In this document: piece after piece, positions 1-8,403 of the stretch
How the letters are laid out: each line of letters begins with the position of its first letter
Numbering within the stretch: the first letter of the stretch is position 1
Assembly: GCA_004843345.1 (NCBI GenBank)
Contig: CP039460.1
Location: 1,783,001 to 1,847,000 of the forward strand
DNA from: Acetobacteraceae bacterium
Lineage (GTDB): Bacteria > Pseudomonadota > Alphaproteobacteria > Acetobacterales > Acetobacteraceae
Length of the DNA stretch: 64,000 nt
Direction of reading: 5' to 3'
Made by a program: the position numbers and the translations under genes
The notes under the pieces: model-generated
Told to the model about the DNA's origin: nothing
What the model saw: only the letters and a program-made list of their open reading frames with translations
Database searches by the model: none

Positions 1-1099
1 TAATATTGTTGATGGCGACAGCATTTTCAGTGGAAATTATAGGGGGATTTTCAGCTTTTTCTCGAAAAAGAGAGGCACGGAGGGCAAAAAGGCCAAATCC
101 ACTCAAAAAGGCAATCGTAATGAGGAGAAGGATAGCTTCTCCTTTTTCTGGTGCCGCGGCAAAACTATGAACAGAGTTCATAATGCCCGATCGGACAAAG
201 AATGTTGCCATGAGAGAGAGGATGAAGGTGCTGAGAGACAGCGCAAAGCACCATGAGATCAGGCGGCGTTTTTTCTCGGCCAAAGCAGAAGTGTGCAAGA
301 GGGCTGTTGCCGTCAACCAAGGCATTAGAGAAGCATTTTCAACTGGATCCCAGAACCAATATCCTCCCCAGCCAAGTGTTCCATAAGCCCACCAAGCGCC
401 AAGGATAATACCTCCAGAGAGAAGACACCAGCCTATGACAACCCAGTTTCGAAGGAGAGAAAAAAGTTTCTGACGGCATTTCCCTAGAAGTAGAGCTGAA
501 AGAGTTAGCGAAAAAGGAACGGCAAAGCAGACATAGCCTGCGTAAAGCAGAGGAGGATGGCAAGCAAGTCCAGGGTCTAGGAGAAGAGGGTTAAGGCCAG
601 CACCTTCTTCGGGCGCAGGAAAAATTCGAAGAAAAGGGTTTGATGTAAAGAGACAAAAAGCGCTGAGGCTTGCGGTAATAAGCCCTAAAAATCCTTGCGT
701 AAGAGATTTAAAATGCCATTCTTTAAGGTGAGAAAGCCTAATAGCTGCGACATAATTGCAAATAGCGAGGAGGAAGAGCCATAAAAGAAGCGATCCATTA
801 TGATTGCCCCAGCTTCCAGCAAGACGGTATAGGAGAGGCGCATTTGATGCCGAATTTTCAGTGACGAGAGCCACAGAAAAATCATTCATCGCAAAAGCAA
901 ATAGCAGGCTGGAGATTGCTATAAAAATAGCAACGAAACCTGTTAAAGAGGCAGATTTTGCACAGGTTGAAAAAATAGGTTTTCGTGGGAAAAAATAGGC
1001 TAAAAAGGCGCTAAAAACCTGCGCTGTCCAAAAACACAACGCAAAAATAAGAGCACATAGGCCAACTTCCGGATTTAAAAAAGTAAAGAAGGCGTTCAT
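1..1099 (-). CDS. ccmF: Cytochrome c haem lyase subunit CcmF (partial, C-terminus off left edge)
   Basis: CcmF is the large inner-membrane protein that, with CcmH, attaches haem from CcmE to apocytochrome c in the periplasm. Translating the minus strand from the ATG at 1099 gives about 366 residues of open frame, rich in membrane segments. They include SWGNHNGSLLLW, typical of the CcmF N-terminal half, and the tryptophan-rich haem-binding (WWD) stretch WGGYWFWDPVENASLMPWL. CcmF is usually 640-670 residues, so roughly the last 45 percent lies outside the window. The start overlaps the ccmE stop by four bases (ATGA), so translation is probably coupled. ccmG and ccmH would be expected further left but cannot be seen. 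Identification is secure; only the length is unknown. Confidence 0.95.
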   Translation of the reverse strand, partial: MNAFFTFLNPEVGLCALIFALCFWTAQVFSAFLAYFFPRKPIFSTCAKSASLTGFVAIFIAISSLLFAFAMNDFSVALVTENSASNAPLLYRLAGSWGNHNGSLLLWLFLLAICNYVAAIRLSHLKEWHFKSLTQGFLGLITASLSAFCLFTSNPFLRIFPAPEEGAGLNPLLLDPGLACHPPLLYAGYVCFAVPFSLTLSALLLGKCRQKLFSLLRNWVVIGWCLLSGGIILGAWWAYGTLGWGGYWFWDPVENASLMPWLTATALLHTSALAEKKRRLISWCFALSLSTFILSLMATFFVRSGIMNSVHSFAAAPEKGEAILLLITIAFLSGFGLFALRASLFREKAENPPIISTENAVAINNI

Positions 1100-1626
1100 T
1101 TAGCTTTAATCATTGTCTGCCATTCTTCAGGCGCAGGGGGAGAGCCAAAGCGTGGATCCCATTTACCACTTTCTTGGAGTGCTTTTGCGACTTCTGGCGG
1201 CATGTAGGTTTCGTCATGTCGTGCAAGAACTTCTGAAGCGACAAAAACATTATCTGAATTGAGATGTCCAAGAACAACCACAGATTGCCCTTCCCGAAAG
1301 AGGTCAGGCATGATGCCGGCATAGTAAATGGTTTGGCTTGCTTGCCCATCTGTGACGTCAAACCAATGAATAGGACGGTGTTTTCTTTCTCCTTGCTTCC
1401 AACTATTTGCGACAACCATTCCTCCAAGACGCACTTCTTTGTTGATAAAAGTTTGTTTTGTTGCAAGTTGCGAGGGGGTTGTGAAGAAAAGTAAGTTTGC
1501 AGAAAAAACACGTAAAAAGAAGAAAACGGAAACACTAAGAGACAGAAGAATCAGGACAAGCCAGATCAAACGACGCCATTTTGCAGGAAGATTTCTTTTT
1601 AATTTTTGATCTGATTGAGACATCAT
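1096..1626 (-). CDS. ccmE: Cytochrome c-type biogenesis haem chaperone CcmE
   Basis: CcmE is the periplasmic haem chaperone that carries haem covalently on a histidine and passes it to CcmF/H. The 176-residue protein has a basic N-terminus, one membrane anchor (about residues 18-45) and a beta-barrel OB-fold domain. The covalent haem ligand is H137 within LARHDETYMPPEV, followed by the conserved Tyr141. Length is normal for the family. It lies between ccmD (9-base gap) and ccmF (4-base overlap) in the usual C-D-E-F order. The assignment is firm. Confidence 0.96.
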   Translation of the reverse strand: MMSQSDQKLKRNLPAKWRRLIWLVLILLSLSVSVFFFLRVFSANLLFFTTPSQLATKQTFINKEVRLGGMVVANSWKQGERKHRPIHWFDVTDGQASQTIYYAGIMPDLFREGQSVVVLGHLNSDNVFVASEVLARHDETYMPPEVAKALQESGKWDPRFGSPPAPEEWQTMIKAK

Positions 1627-1635
1627 TTTGATAAT

Positions 1636-1827
1636 TTATTGATTTAGCTGTTGGGGAGCAAAAGATTTGATCTGCTTTGCATAATAGCGCATTGTTTTAA
1701 GGGTTTTGATGGTCATAAAGGCGCAAACCCCTAGCACGAGAAAATAGCCAATAAAGACAAAAAGATAAGAATGCGGATTGGAAATGGCATTTTCATAGAG
1801 CTGAAAAAAGGTAGTTTGTGTTTTCAT
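1636..1827 (-). CDS. ccmD: Haem exporter protein CcmD
   Basis: CcmD is a small inner-membrane protein that helps release holo-CcmE from the CcmABC complex. The 63-residue product has one membrane segment (about residues 19-41, SYLFVFIGYFLVLGVCAFM) followed by a basic, amphipathic C-terminal tail. Both are hallmarks of the family, which is poorly conserved in sequence. The call relies on size, topology and the position between ccmC and ccmE. Confidence 0.88.
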   Translation of the reverse strand: MKTQTTFFQLYENAISNPHSYLFVFIGYFLVLGVCAFMTIKTLKTMRYYAKQIKSFAPQQLNQ

Positions 1828-1837
1828 TTTGGCGACA

Positions 1838-2617
1838 TCAATCGATTGAGCTTGTATTTTGTAATAAAGATTTTAGCTGGCGCTCTCTGATCTTATTGTA
1901 CGTTTTCGCAAGAATAAGCCAAAGGCCGCCGAGGCTGAATCCAAGAAATGTGAAAGCCAGAGGCAACCACATTTGTATTGGCATGGGTGGCATATGCCCG
2001 AGGCGAAAGGTTGGGCCTTGGTGGAGAGTGCTCCACCATTGAACGCTAAAATGAATAATGGGAAGATCGAGCGCACCGACAATACCCAGAAGCGCACAAA
2101 GGCGCATTCCTTCAGCAGTATTTTTGTAATTTTTTTCTAGAAAGATAAATCCAAGATAAAGAAAAAAGAGAACGAGAACAGAGGTGAGACGTGCGTCCCA
2201 AACCCACCAAGTTCCCCATGTCGGTCTTCCCCATAAAGCACCTGTGAAAAGGCATAATCCAGCACTCACAATGCCAACAGAGGCGGTGTTAGAAGCAAGC
2301 AACATCGCAAGTGGATTGCGAAAAACAAGAAAAATAAGGCAGCAAACACTTAGAAAAAAATAAAAGCTGCAACTTAGCCACGCAAGAGGGACGTGAAGAT
2401 AAATGAGCTTAAAAATTTCGCCCTGTTGCCAGTCTTGAGGGGCATAAGTGAAGGCAAGAATAAGGCCTGTGATGAGTGAGAGCAGGGCAAACGAACCAAG
2501 ATATTTTAAAACGGGTGCAAGGAACTTGCGTAAACGCGTAGGATTGCCAAAATAGTGGAAATAATATGCAAATTTTCCCTGTGGTCTTGATACAGAAGAG
2601 CTGGAAGGCATAGACAT
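1838..2617 (-). CDS. ccmC: Haem exporter/handling protein CcmC
   Basis: CcmC loads haem onto CcmE at the periplasmic face of the inner membrane. The 259-residue protein has six predicted membrane segments and the WWD motif RPTWGTWWVWDARLTS near residues 131-146. Histidines lie in the flanking loops (H75 in the first, another near HFSVQWWSTLHQ). It is the first gene of this minus-strand group. An EVE-domain gene diverges upstream, so ccmA and ccmB, often next to ccmC, are not here and must be elsewhere or absent. The 84-base gap to the divergent gene probably holds both promoters. Confidence 0.96.
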   Translation of the reverse strand: MSMPSSSSVSRPQGKFAYYFHYFGNPTRLRKFLAPVLKYLGSFALLSLITGLILAFTYAPQDWQQGEIFKLIYLHVPLAWLSCSFYFFLSVCCLIFLVFRNPLAMLLASNTASVGIVSAGLCLFTGALWGRPTWGTWWVWDARLTSVLVLFFLYLGFIFLEKNYKNTAEGMRLCALLGIVGALDLPIIHFSVQWWSTLHQGPTFRLGHMPPMPIQMWLPLAFTFLGFSLGGLWLILAKTYNKIRERQLKSLLQNTSSID

Positions 2618-2700
2618 TAGTATTTAAGGAAATCCTTTTCCAGTATTGATGACCTGCGTATAAGATTACAGAATAACGCTCCTTTTAGGAAAAATTAAGC

Positions 2701-3159
2701 ATGAGTCAAAAAAAAATAAAAGAAACTTCGTCTTCCAACCGTGCAAAACATTTTTGGCTATTGAAGACAGAACCAAATTGTTTCTGTTGGGAAGAGCAGT
2801 TAAAAGCAGGCATAGAGCCTTGGGATGGCGTTCGTAATTTCCAGGCGAGGAAAAATATTTACGCTATGTCGGTTGGAGACCTTGCACTTTTTTACCATAC
2901 TGGGAAGGAACGAAGGGTCGTTGGGATTGTTGAGGTCGTTAGCGAAGCTTATCCAGATCCAACAGATTCAGAAGGAAAATGGCCTTGTTTTGACGTTAAA
3001 ACCGTTGAGGCTTTAGAGTATCCTGTAGAGCTGAAATGGATGAAATTGGATTCTGTTTTGGAAAATGCAGATTTTTTACGACAAGGGCGCCTTTCGGTAG
3101 CAGAACTAACTAAAGAAGAGTTTGATAGGGTCTGCCTTTTAGGTAAAACAAAAGTCTAG
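2701..3159 (+). CDS. EVE (PUA-like) domain protein
   Basis: This 152-residue protein is essentially one EVE domain, a PUA-like fold that binds modified bases in DNA or RNA and is related to human THYN1. Family signatures visible are HFWLLKTEPNCFCWEEQ near the N-terminus, WDGVRNFQARKN in the middle (the usual W-x-G-V-R-N-x-x-A-R motif) and DLALFYHTG. Proteobacterial single-domain members are widespread; their role is not settled. A short AGGA lies upstream of the ATG. An EcsC-like gene follows after about 40 bases. No modification or restriction gene is nearby, so there is no contextual reason to call it a defence protein. Confidence 0.88.
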   Translation: MSQKKIKETSSSNRAKHFWLLKTEPNCFCWEEQLKAGIEPWDGVRNFQARKNIYAMSVGDLALFYHTGKERRVVGIVEVVSEAYPDPTDSEGKWPCFDVKTVEALEYPVELKWMKLDSVLENADFLRQGRLSVAELTKEEFDRVCLLGKTKV

Positions 3160-3201
3160 AGATACAGTTGTGTATAAAATAAAGCGGGGGCTTTGAATGC
3201 T

Positions 3202-4038
3202 ATGACAAAACAAACAGAAACGGATCAAAGTTTTCTCCCAAGCGTTTCTTTTGCATGGGCGGAATTGTCTCCACAAGATAGTGCGCTTTTGGAATCTGTT
3301 TTTGCAGATTTAGAGCAAGGGAAAGGTCTTATAGGGCGTCTTTCTGGTCTTATGGGGGGCTCCATTAATGAATTGATGCGGATTGCCTCAGAGGGATTAA
3401 AACTAAGTCCTGCACTTGCAGAAACCTTTAAAGGCGCAGCTGAAAAAGCGCTGGAGACGGCTTTTACAGTTGCTTCCTTTAAGATGGAAAATACACTTGA
3501 GAAGCATAAAACAACGTTTATCTCTTCTTTTGGTGAGGGAAATCTTGCAAAAGGGGCGATGGCGCTTTCTGGTATTGTTGGGGGGATGGGCGGCTTGCCA
3601 GCGATGTTGCCAGACCTAACCTTTTCAACATTAGTCATTATGCGTGAAATCGCAGCTGTTGCCCGTGAGGAAGGTGAGGACTTGTCAAATGAAGGCACAC
3701 GGCAAGCCTGTTTGGAAGTTTTTGGCCTTCGTTCATTTGCAGGTAAAGATAAAGAACAGCTGAATTATTTTGCGGCACGTGCTTTGTTAAGAGGGCAGCC
3801 TCTTGTTTATTTAATTGCAGAGGTCGCAGGGCATTACGGCATTAGTCTTTCCAGAAAGGCAGCTATTCAAATGGTCCCTGTTGCAGGCGCACTTTGTGGT
3901 GCTGCGTTAAATACAGCTTTCTTAAACCATTATCGTGCCTTAGCACGAGCTCATTTTACGGTTCGCCGTTTGGAGCGTATTTATGGGCCAGCAGCGACAG
4001 ATGCTGCAGAAATGGCAGCAGCTTTTGCTTCTGCTTGA
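3202..4038 (+). CDS. EcsC family protein
   Basis: The roughly 278-residue protein matches the EcsC family, named after a Bacillus protein of unclear function encoded beside an ABC transporter. Family-like stretches are the glycine-rich segment GIVGGMGGLPAMLPDLTFS, followed by REIAAVAREEGEDL and EVFGLRSF, and a C-terminal hydrophobic AIQMVPVAGALCGAALN segment. I place the start at ATG 3202 because the GGGGG ribosome site at 3186-3190 is too close to the in-frame TTG at 3193. No ABC transporter is adjacent. Molecular function is unknown; a membrane-associated role is plausible from the two hydrophobic glycine-rich stretches. Confidence 0.75.
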   Translation: MTKQTETDQSFLPSVSFAWAELSPQDSALLESVFADLEQGKGLIGRLSGLMGGSINELMRIASEGLKLSPALAETFKGAAEKALETAFTVASFKMENTLEKHKTTFISSFGEGNLAKGAMALSGIVGGMGGLPAMLPDLTFSTLVIMREIAAVAREEGEDLSNEGTRQACLEVFGLRSFAGKDKEQLNYFAARALLRGQPLVYLIAEVAGHYGISLSRKAAIQMVPVAGALCGAALNTAFLNHYRALARAHFTVRRLERIYGPAATDAAEMAAAFASA

Positions 4039-4068
4039 GTCATTTTAATTTGAGGAAAGGCGTTCCTA

Positions 4069-4764
4069 TTGGCTTTTAGAAACGCACCGTTTGGGAAAGT
4101 TTTTTGCTGTGCATCGGCGCTTTGCACATTGTTCTATTTTTCTTCTGCGCAAGCGCTTATCATTCCAAATGCAAATGGGGAAGTCCCCACTAAGGAAGCA
4201 TCGGAGGAAGAGGTATGGATGCCTGGCGTTCATCCAACGCTTTCTCCCTCTAAGGACGCAGAAGTGGTTTACCGTTTTCATGTCCAGGGAAAACCAGAGC
4301 CCCATGAGGTAAAAGTTTTATTTTCAGGGAGTGGCGATAAGTTACGGATTGAGCAGCTGGACTCTGTTGGAATCAGTATTTTAGACCGCCCTGCGCAAAA
4401 AATTTATTATCTCAATAAGGAACGTCATTTTTATTTGGGCATGCGTCCACTGCATGGTTTGAGAAGTCCCTTTTTTCTTGATTTAGAGATGCAGTATAAA
4501 CCTCTTGATACCAAGAAAGTTGCAAATGTGCTTTGCCGAGAGTGGGCTATTACGGCTAAGAGTGGGCGTGCCAAGGCCTGTGTTACGGATGATGGGCTGA
4601 TTTTACAGCAGGAAGGGGTTGATGCTGAAGGAGTTAGCGGAAAGTTAGAGGCTATAAGCGTTTCATACCATGCTTTGCCTGCTTCCAGTTTTGAAATTCC
4701 TATAAATTATCACAATATTCATGCTCCAAAAGCAGAAATTCCTGGCGTTGAAGAAAAACATTGA
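4069..4764 (+). CDS. Exported protein of unknown function
   Basis: The product is 231 residues. It has an N-terminal signal peptide (hydrophobic VFCCASALCTLFYFSSAQA, likely cut after AQA near residue 29) and a mature domain of mixed beta character. Two cysteines (in VLCREW and KACVTDD) could form a periplasmic disulfide. I recognise no family with certainty; the layout resembles periplasmic proteins of the DUF3108/DUF4412 kind. Translation starts at TTG 4069, supported by the GAGGAAAGG site at 4052-4060. It sits directly before the giant AsmA-like gene, hinting at an envelope role, but this is only context. Confidence 0.6.
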   Translation: MAFRNAPFGKVFCCASALCTLFYFSSAQALIIPNANGEVPTKEASEEEVWMPGVHPTLSPSKDAEVVYRFHVQGKPEPHEVKVLFSGSGDKLRIEQLDSVGISILDRPAQKIYYLNKERHFYLGMRPLHGLRSPFFLDLEMQYKPLDTKKVANVLCREWAITAKSGRAKACVTDDGLILQQEGVDAEGVSGKLEAISVSYHALPASSFEIPINYHNIHAPKAEIPGVEEKH

Positions 4765-4838
4765 TGAAAAGAAATTCCATTTATAACTTTGTGGTGCAAT
4801 ACACTGCGGAAAAAATCCATAGAAAGTTTTTTGTCTAG
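4764..4838 (+). CDS. Possible 24-residue linking ORF
   Basis: An ATG at 4764 overlaps the TGA of the preceding gene by one base. It opens a 24-codon frame that ends in TAG at 4836-4838, one base before the ATG at 4840 of the AsmA-like gene. The predicted peptide is basic (MKRNSIYNFVVQYTAEKIHR and four more residues). Such end-to-end spacing would let ribosomes re-initiate from one frame to the next. There is no strong ribosome site, and codon evidence in 24 codons is weak, so it may be chance. Confidence 0.2.
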   Translation: MKRNSIYNFVVQYTAEKIHRKFFV

Positions 4839-4839
4839 T

Positions 4840-7800
4840 ATGAAAAAGGCCGCTCTGTTTAAGAGGGTAAAAAGCGTTTTGTGGTGGTTTGGATGTTTTC
4901 TTGCCGCTGTTTTTTCGTTTCAGATTATTTTGGTATCTGCGCTTATTTTGCGTCTTGCGTTTGCCCCGATTAACGTGACGGGTTTGGGGCATCGTCTTTT
5001 AGGCACATTCTATTTGAATACGAAGGGCGATCTGACCCCTATCAAGCATAATGCTATTGGAAAAGAAGCTTGGGAAAAATTGAGGATTCAATGGATGATG
5101 CCGTCTTTTAAAGATTGGCTTTTCCATAGGAATATGGGCGGGATTTTTTTCTCCCTTTCCGGTATTAAGCTTGTTGATTTTCAAGGTAATGTCATTGACC
5201 ATATAGACCGTTTTGAAGGAAATGTTTCGATTGCTTTGTTCTCCAAAGGGAAAATTGCCATTAATTCAGCACGTCTTGAAGGGGCTGATCTTCATTTAAA
5301 GCGTTTTAAATCGGGGCATGTACATCTTGATTTTCCTGGTATTCGCCCGTCTCTAAAACCTTCCAAGCCTATTGATTTAAGTTTTCTGAATTTTGATTTT
5401 TTCTCCTCTCTTTACGTTAAGAACGTCAAGGCTGTTCTAAAGTCGGAAGACAGTTCTGAAGACTTTTCTTTAAGCATTCCCAGTATCTTTGTTCATAACC
5501 CCTCTGAAACAAGGGACGTTACTAAATGGGAAGGGGAATTCGGTATTTTTGCCCAAGAGAATGGGAAGAATATTTCTCTTCTTGGAAAAACAGAGAAGCA
5601 AAGGGATCGGGAAGATTTGTGGCGAATGGTGTTGGATGCGCCATCTCCTGAGGCGTTTGAAAATTTAATTCCTATTCTGGGAAAAGTTCATTTACCATTG
5701 AGGAGTGAAATTACAGGAGACCCTGTTATTTGTGCTCTTGGTCTCAAAGGATGTTCTTTGGATTTTAATCTTAAAGTAGGAAAAGGATTTTACATACAGC
5801 CAGATGAAACAAGAATGCTTGCTTCTAACGCTTTTGGAGAGGGGCATCTTGATTTGAAGGAAAATTATAAAAACCTTCAGGTGAAAGTGAACCGTTTAAA
5901 TTTGGATTTAATCGATTCTTTTGGTGCTTTAACAAAAGTATCTCTTTATGCAGGCTTAGATCTGGATAATTTAATGGCGCTGAAAGAAACAAAATTACAA
6001 ATTGGTGGGAAAATACCCAAATTTAATATGGCCTCTTTGCCCATTTTATGGCCTGTTGGCATTTCAAAAAATGCACGTGCTTGGATTATTGAAAATTTAA
6101 CGGAAGGACACGCTAGAGATTTTAAACTTGATGTTGATCTAGAGGGGCATGAGGGCTTCGATCATCTCAAAGTTAAAAATATTAGCGGTGATTTAAAGGC
6201 AGAAAAGGTTACTGTACAATGGCTGAAAGGAATGCCTGTTTTTAAAGGCGTTGGGGTTCAGGCAAAATTTGTCGATTCAGATAATGTTCTTGTGACAATG
6301 ACAGGTGGCGTCATTGATGAGAATCCTAAACAGCTTATTCATCAGTCAAAAGGATCTATTGCCATTACAGGAGTGACTTCTCCTAAACCCATTGCAGGAA
6401 CAATTAAGCTTGGTTTGTCTGGATCCGCTCCCAAATTAATTGAGATTTTAAGTCGGGATCGTTTACCAATTTTAAAACGCTTAAAGAAATATTATTCTAA
6501 ACCCCAAGGACAGTTTCAAGGACAGGCTAAAATTTCACTTCCCTTTATTTCTTCTGTTAAGGCGGAAGAAGTTATTTTTGATACAGAAGTAAAAACCAAA
6601 AATTTGGCCGCAATTTTGCGTACAGTCGGGCCTGTAACAGACTTAAATGGAACATTGCATGCTTGGAATAAGGATGTTGTGCTTCATGCGAATGCTAAAG
6701 TGCGAGATATTCCCGTAAAAGTATATTTGTACCACAATTTACAGGCTGATAAGCCTGGACAGAAAAATATCGAAGCTATTTTAACATCTAAAGTGAACCA
6801 GGATTTTTTAAGAAAAATCGGTATTCCGATGTCTGCTGAGCGTCTTACAGGTGCAGGTCTTTTAAAGGCTAATTTTGAAGAAATGTGGTCGGGGACGGAT
6901 CAGAGTCAAATTGATATGAATATGAGTCTGGATTTGCGCGAGTCTATCATACACAGCCTCCTTTGGAATAAGGCTAAAAATGTATCAGCAGGTGGCTCTT
7001 TACATGCAAGATGGATCAATGGAGATCTCGATTCGCTTACAGATTTAAAAGCTTATGGGCCTGAAATTGAAATACAGGCTCAAAGTATTCTGCAAGATTC
7101 GGAGATTACAGGGCTTGATGTAAAACATCTTAAAATTGGAAAAAATGAGGGAAGTTTTCGTTTTGAGTGGCCTGAAGCCAAACGAAAATGGCCGGTGATC
7201 AAGGAAGATGGTTCTTTAGATACTGAGCCAAGTGAAGCACTTTCAGAGGTAAGTACCTCTAAAAAAACAGAGAGACCAATCAAGCATAGAGAAAAATATC
7301 AGTTAGATGTCCATGCTTCTAGAATTGATTTAGAACCGTTTTTGAACCATACCTCCAGGGGAGTGGAATATACACTAAACGGCAAGAAGCTTTCAGAAGA
7401 GATAAAGCCCGTGATGAAGCAGGAAAATGGGAGAACGATTTTACCTGCGGGTCATTGGCATATTAATTTTAATGTTCAAGAAGCTCTTCTAGGAAATGGA
7501 CGGGTTTTGGGGCCATTTTCAATTTCGGCTTATTGGAATAAGCGGCATTTGAGTAAGGCTGATATTGAGATTTCAAAGCCTTATAAAGCTTTTTTTAAAA
7601 TTTCGCATGATCCTAAAAATGATTCAGAGCATTTGTTTGAAGGTGAGGCTGAGCATCTTGGGGAGTGGCTTTCATGGGGGAAGATTTATCCACATCTTCG
7701 GGGAGGTAATTTAAAGCTTTCAGGGAAGTTTGCCCCTTCTATTCTCTTAGCAAGTGTAAGCGATCCGCTGATTATTACTGTTGGCAATAATCAAAGGCAT

Positions 7801-8379
7801 CCAGCAAAAGAAAAGGCTTTAGAAGAGGCTCTTAAGGCGGTTAAGAAAGAAGAAGAAAAATCGTCTGATCTTTCGGAGGCATCTGTTCATACAGAGGGAT
7901 TTGGTTTAGGGCTTCCACCTTACGCAGGCAAAATCTCCATTGATAAAATGGATTGGGATGCTTCCTTACTCAGTGTTTCTTTGGCAAAGATTATTACGCC
8001 AACCTATTGGAATAAAGTGAATGGAAATTTACATAATATTTCAATGAAAGGGGCTATTTCTGTACAAGACGGTATTATCGGTTTTGGTAATATCCAAGGG
8101 AAAAGTGATATTGTTGCCGCAACAATGGTTGGTAATATTAACCTGAAAAAGAAGGCGATCAATCTGGGGGGGACAATTTCGCCAGATTATTATTGGAATA
8201 GCTCTTTAGGGCATTTGCCAAGCGTTTTGGGATATATTTTCTCTCCAGAAAAAGGCAGTGGAGTCTTAGCGATGGGCTATACTCTTGACGGTACTTTGTC
8301 TGCACCTCATTTTAATTTAAATCCTTATATGATGTTGTTGCCTGGTATTTTAAGAAAGATAGCCGACCCGAACTCTTAG
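4840..8379 (+). CDS. Large AsmA/YhdP-like envelope protein
   Basis: This is a roughly 1,180-residue protein with one N-terminal membrane anchor (about residues 10-38 from this start). A very long, beta-rich periplasmic part follows, full of alternating I-D-L and G-x-L patterns. The C-terminus (GNLKLSGKFAPS, then GIIGFGNIQGKSDIVAATM and NLKKKAINLGGTI) matches the DUF3971/AsmA-like C-terminal region of YhdP-type proteins. Such proteins are thought to form hydrophobic grooves bridging the envelope and moving phospholipid to the outer membrane. The ATG at 4840 gives a compact anchor; an in-frame TTG at 4789 is the alternative. The next gene starts 24 bases downstream. The protein fits with the second AsmA-like protein and the Mla/Hpn genes in this window. 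Confidence 0.8.
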   Translation: MKKAALFKRVKSVLWWFGCFLAAVFSFQIILVSALILRLAFAPINVTGLGHRLLGTFYLNTKGDLTPIKHNAIGKEAWEKLRIQWMMPSFKDWLFHRNMGGIFFSLSGIKLVDFQGNVIDHIDRFEGNVSIALFSKGKIAINSARLEGADLHLKRFKSGHVHLDFPGIRPSLKPSKPIDLSFLNFDFFSSLYVKNVKAVLKSEDSSEDFSLSIPSIFVHNPSETRDVTKWEGEFGIFAQENGKNISLLGKTEKQRDREDLWRMVLDAPSPEAFENLIPILGKVHLPLRSEITGDPVICALGLKGCSLDFNLKVGKGFYIQPDETRMLASNAFGEGHLDLKENYKNLQVKVNRLNLDLIDSFGALTKVSLYAGLDLDNLMALKETKLQIGGKIPKFNMASLPILWPVGISKNARAWIIENLTEGHARDFKLDVDLEGHEGFDHLKVKNISGDLKAEKVTVQWLKGMPVFKGVGVQAKFVDSDNVLVTMTGGVIDENPKQLIHQSKGSIAITGVTSPKPIAGTIKLGLSGSAPKLIEILSRDRLPILKRLKKYYSKPQGQFQGQAKISLPFISSVKAEEVIFDTEVKTKNLAAILRTVGPVTDLNGTLHAWNKDVVLHANAKVRDIPVKVYLYHNLQADKPGQKNIEAILTSKVNQDFLRKIGIPMSAERLTGAGLLKANFEEMWSGTDQSQIDMNMSLDLRESIIHSLLWNKAKNVSAGGSLHARWINGDLDSLTDLKAYGPEIEIQAQSILQDSEITGLDVKHLKIGKNEGSFRFEWPEAKRKWPVIKEDGSLDTEPSEALSEVSTSKKTERPIKHREKYQLDVHASRIDLEPFLNHTSRGVEYTLNGKKLSEEIKPVMKQENGRTILPAGHWHINFNVQEALLGNGRVLGPFSISAYWNKRHLSKADIEISKPYKAFFKISHDPKNDSEHLFEGEAEHLGEWLSWGKIYPHLRGGNLKLSGKFAPSILLASVSDPLIITVGNNQRHPAKEKALEEALKAVKKEEEKSSDLSEASVHTEGFGLGLPPYAGKISIDKMDWDASLLSVSLAKIITPTYWNKVNGNLHNISMKGAISVQDGIIGFGNIQGKSDIVAATMVGNINLKKKAINLGGTISPDYYWNSSLGHLPSVLGYIFSPEKGSGVLAMGYTLDGTLSAPHFNLNPYMMLLPGILRKIADPNS

Positions 8380-8403
8380 AAGGCAGCAGAAAGAGGGAAA
8401 GAA

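Noticed and set aside
2701-4038. EVE-domain and EcsC genes as a defence system
   Set aside because: EVE domains occur in some defence genes, but no nuclease, methylase or toxin is adjacent, and both families are common in ordinary genomes.
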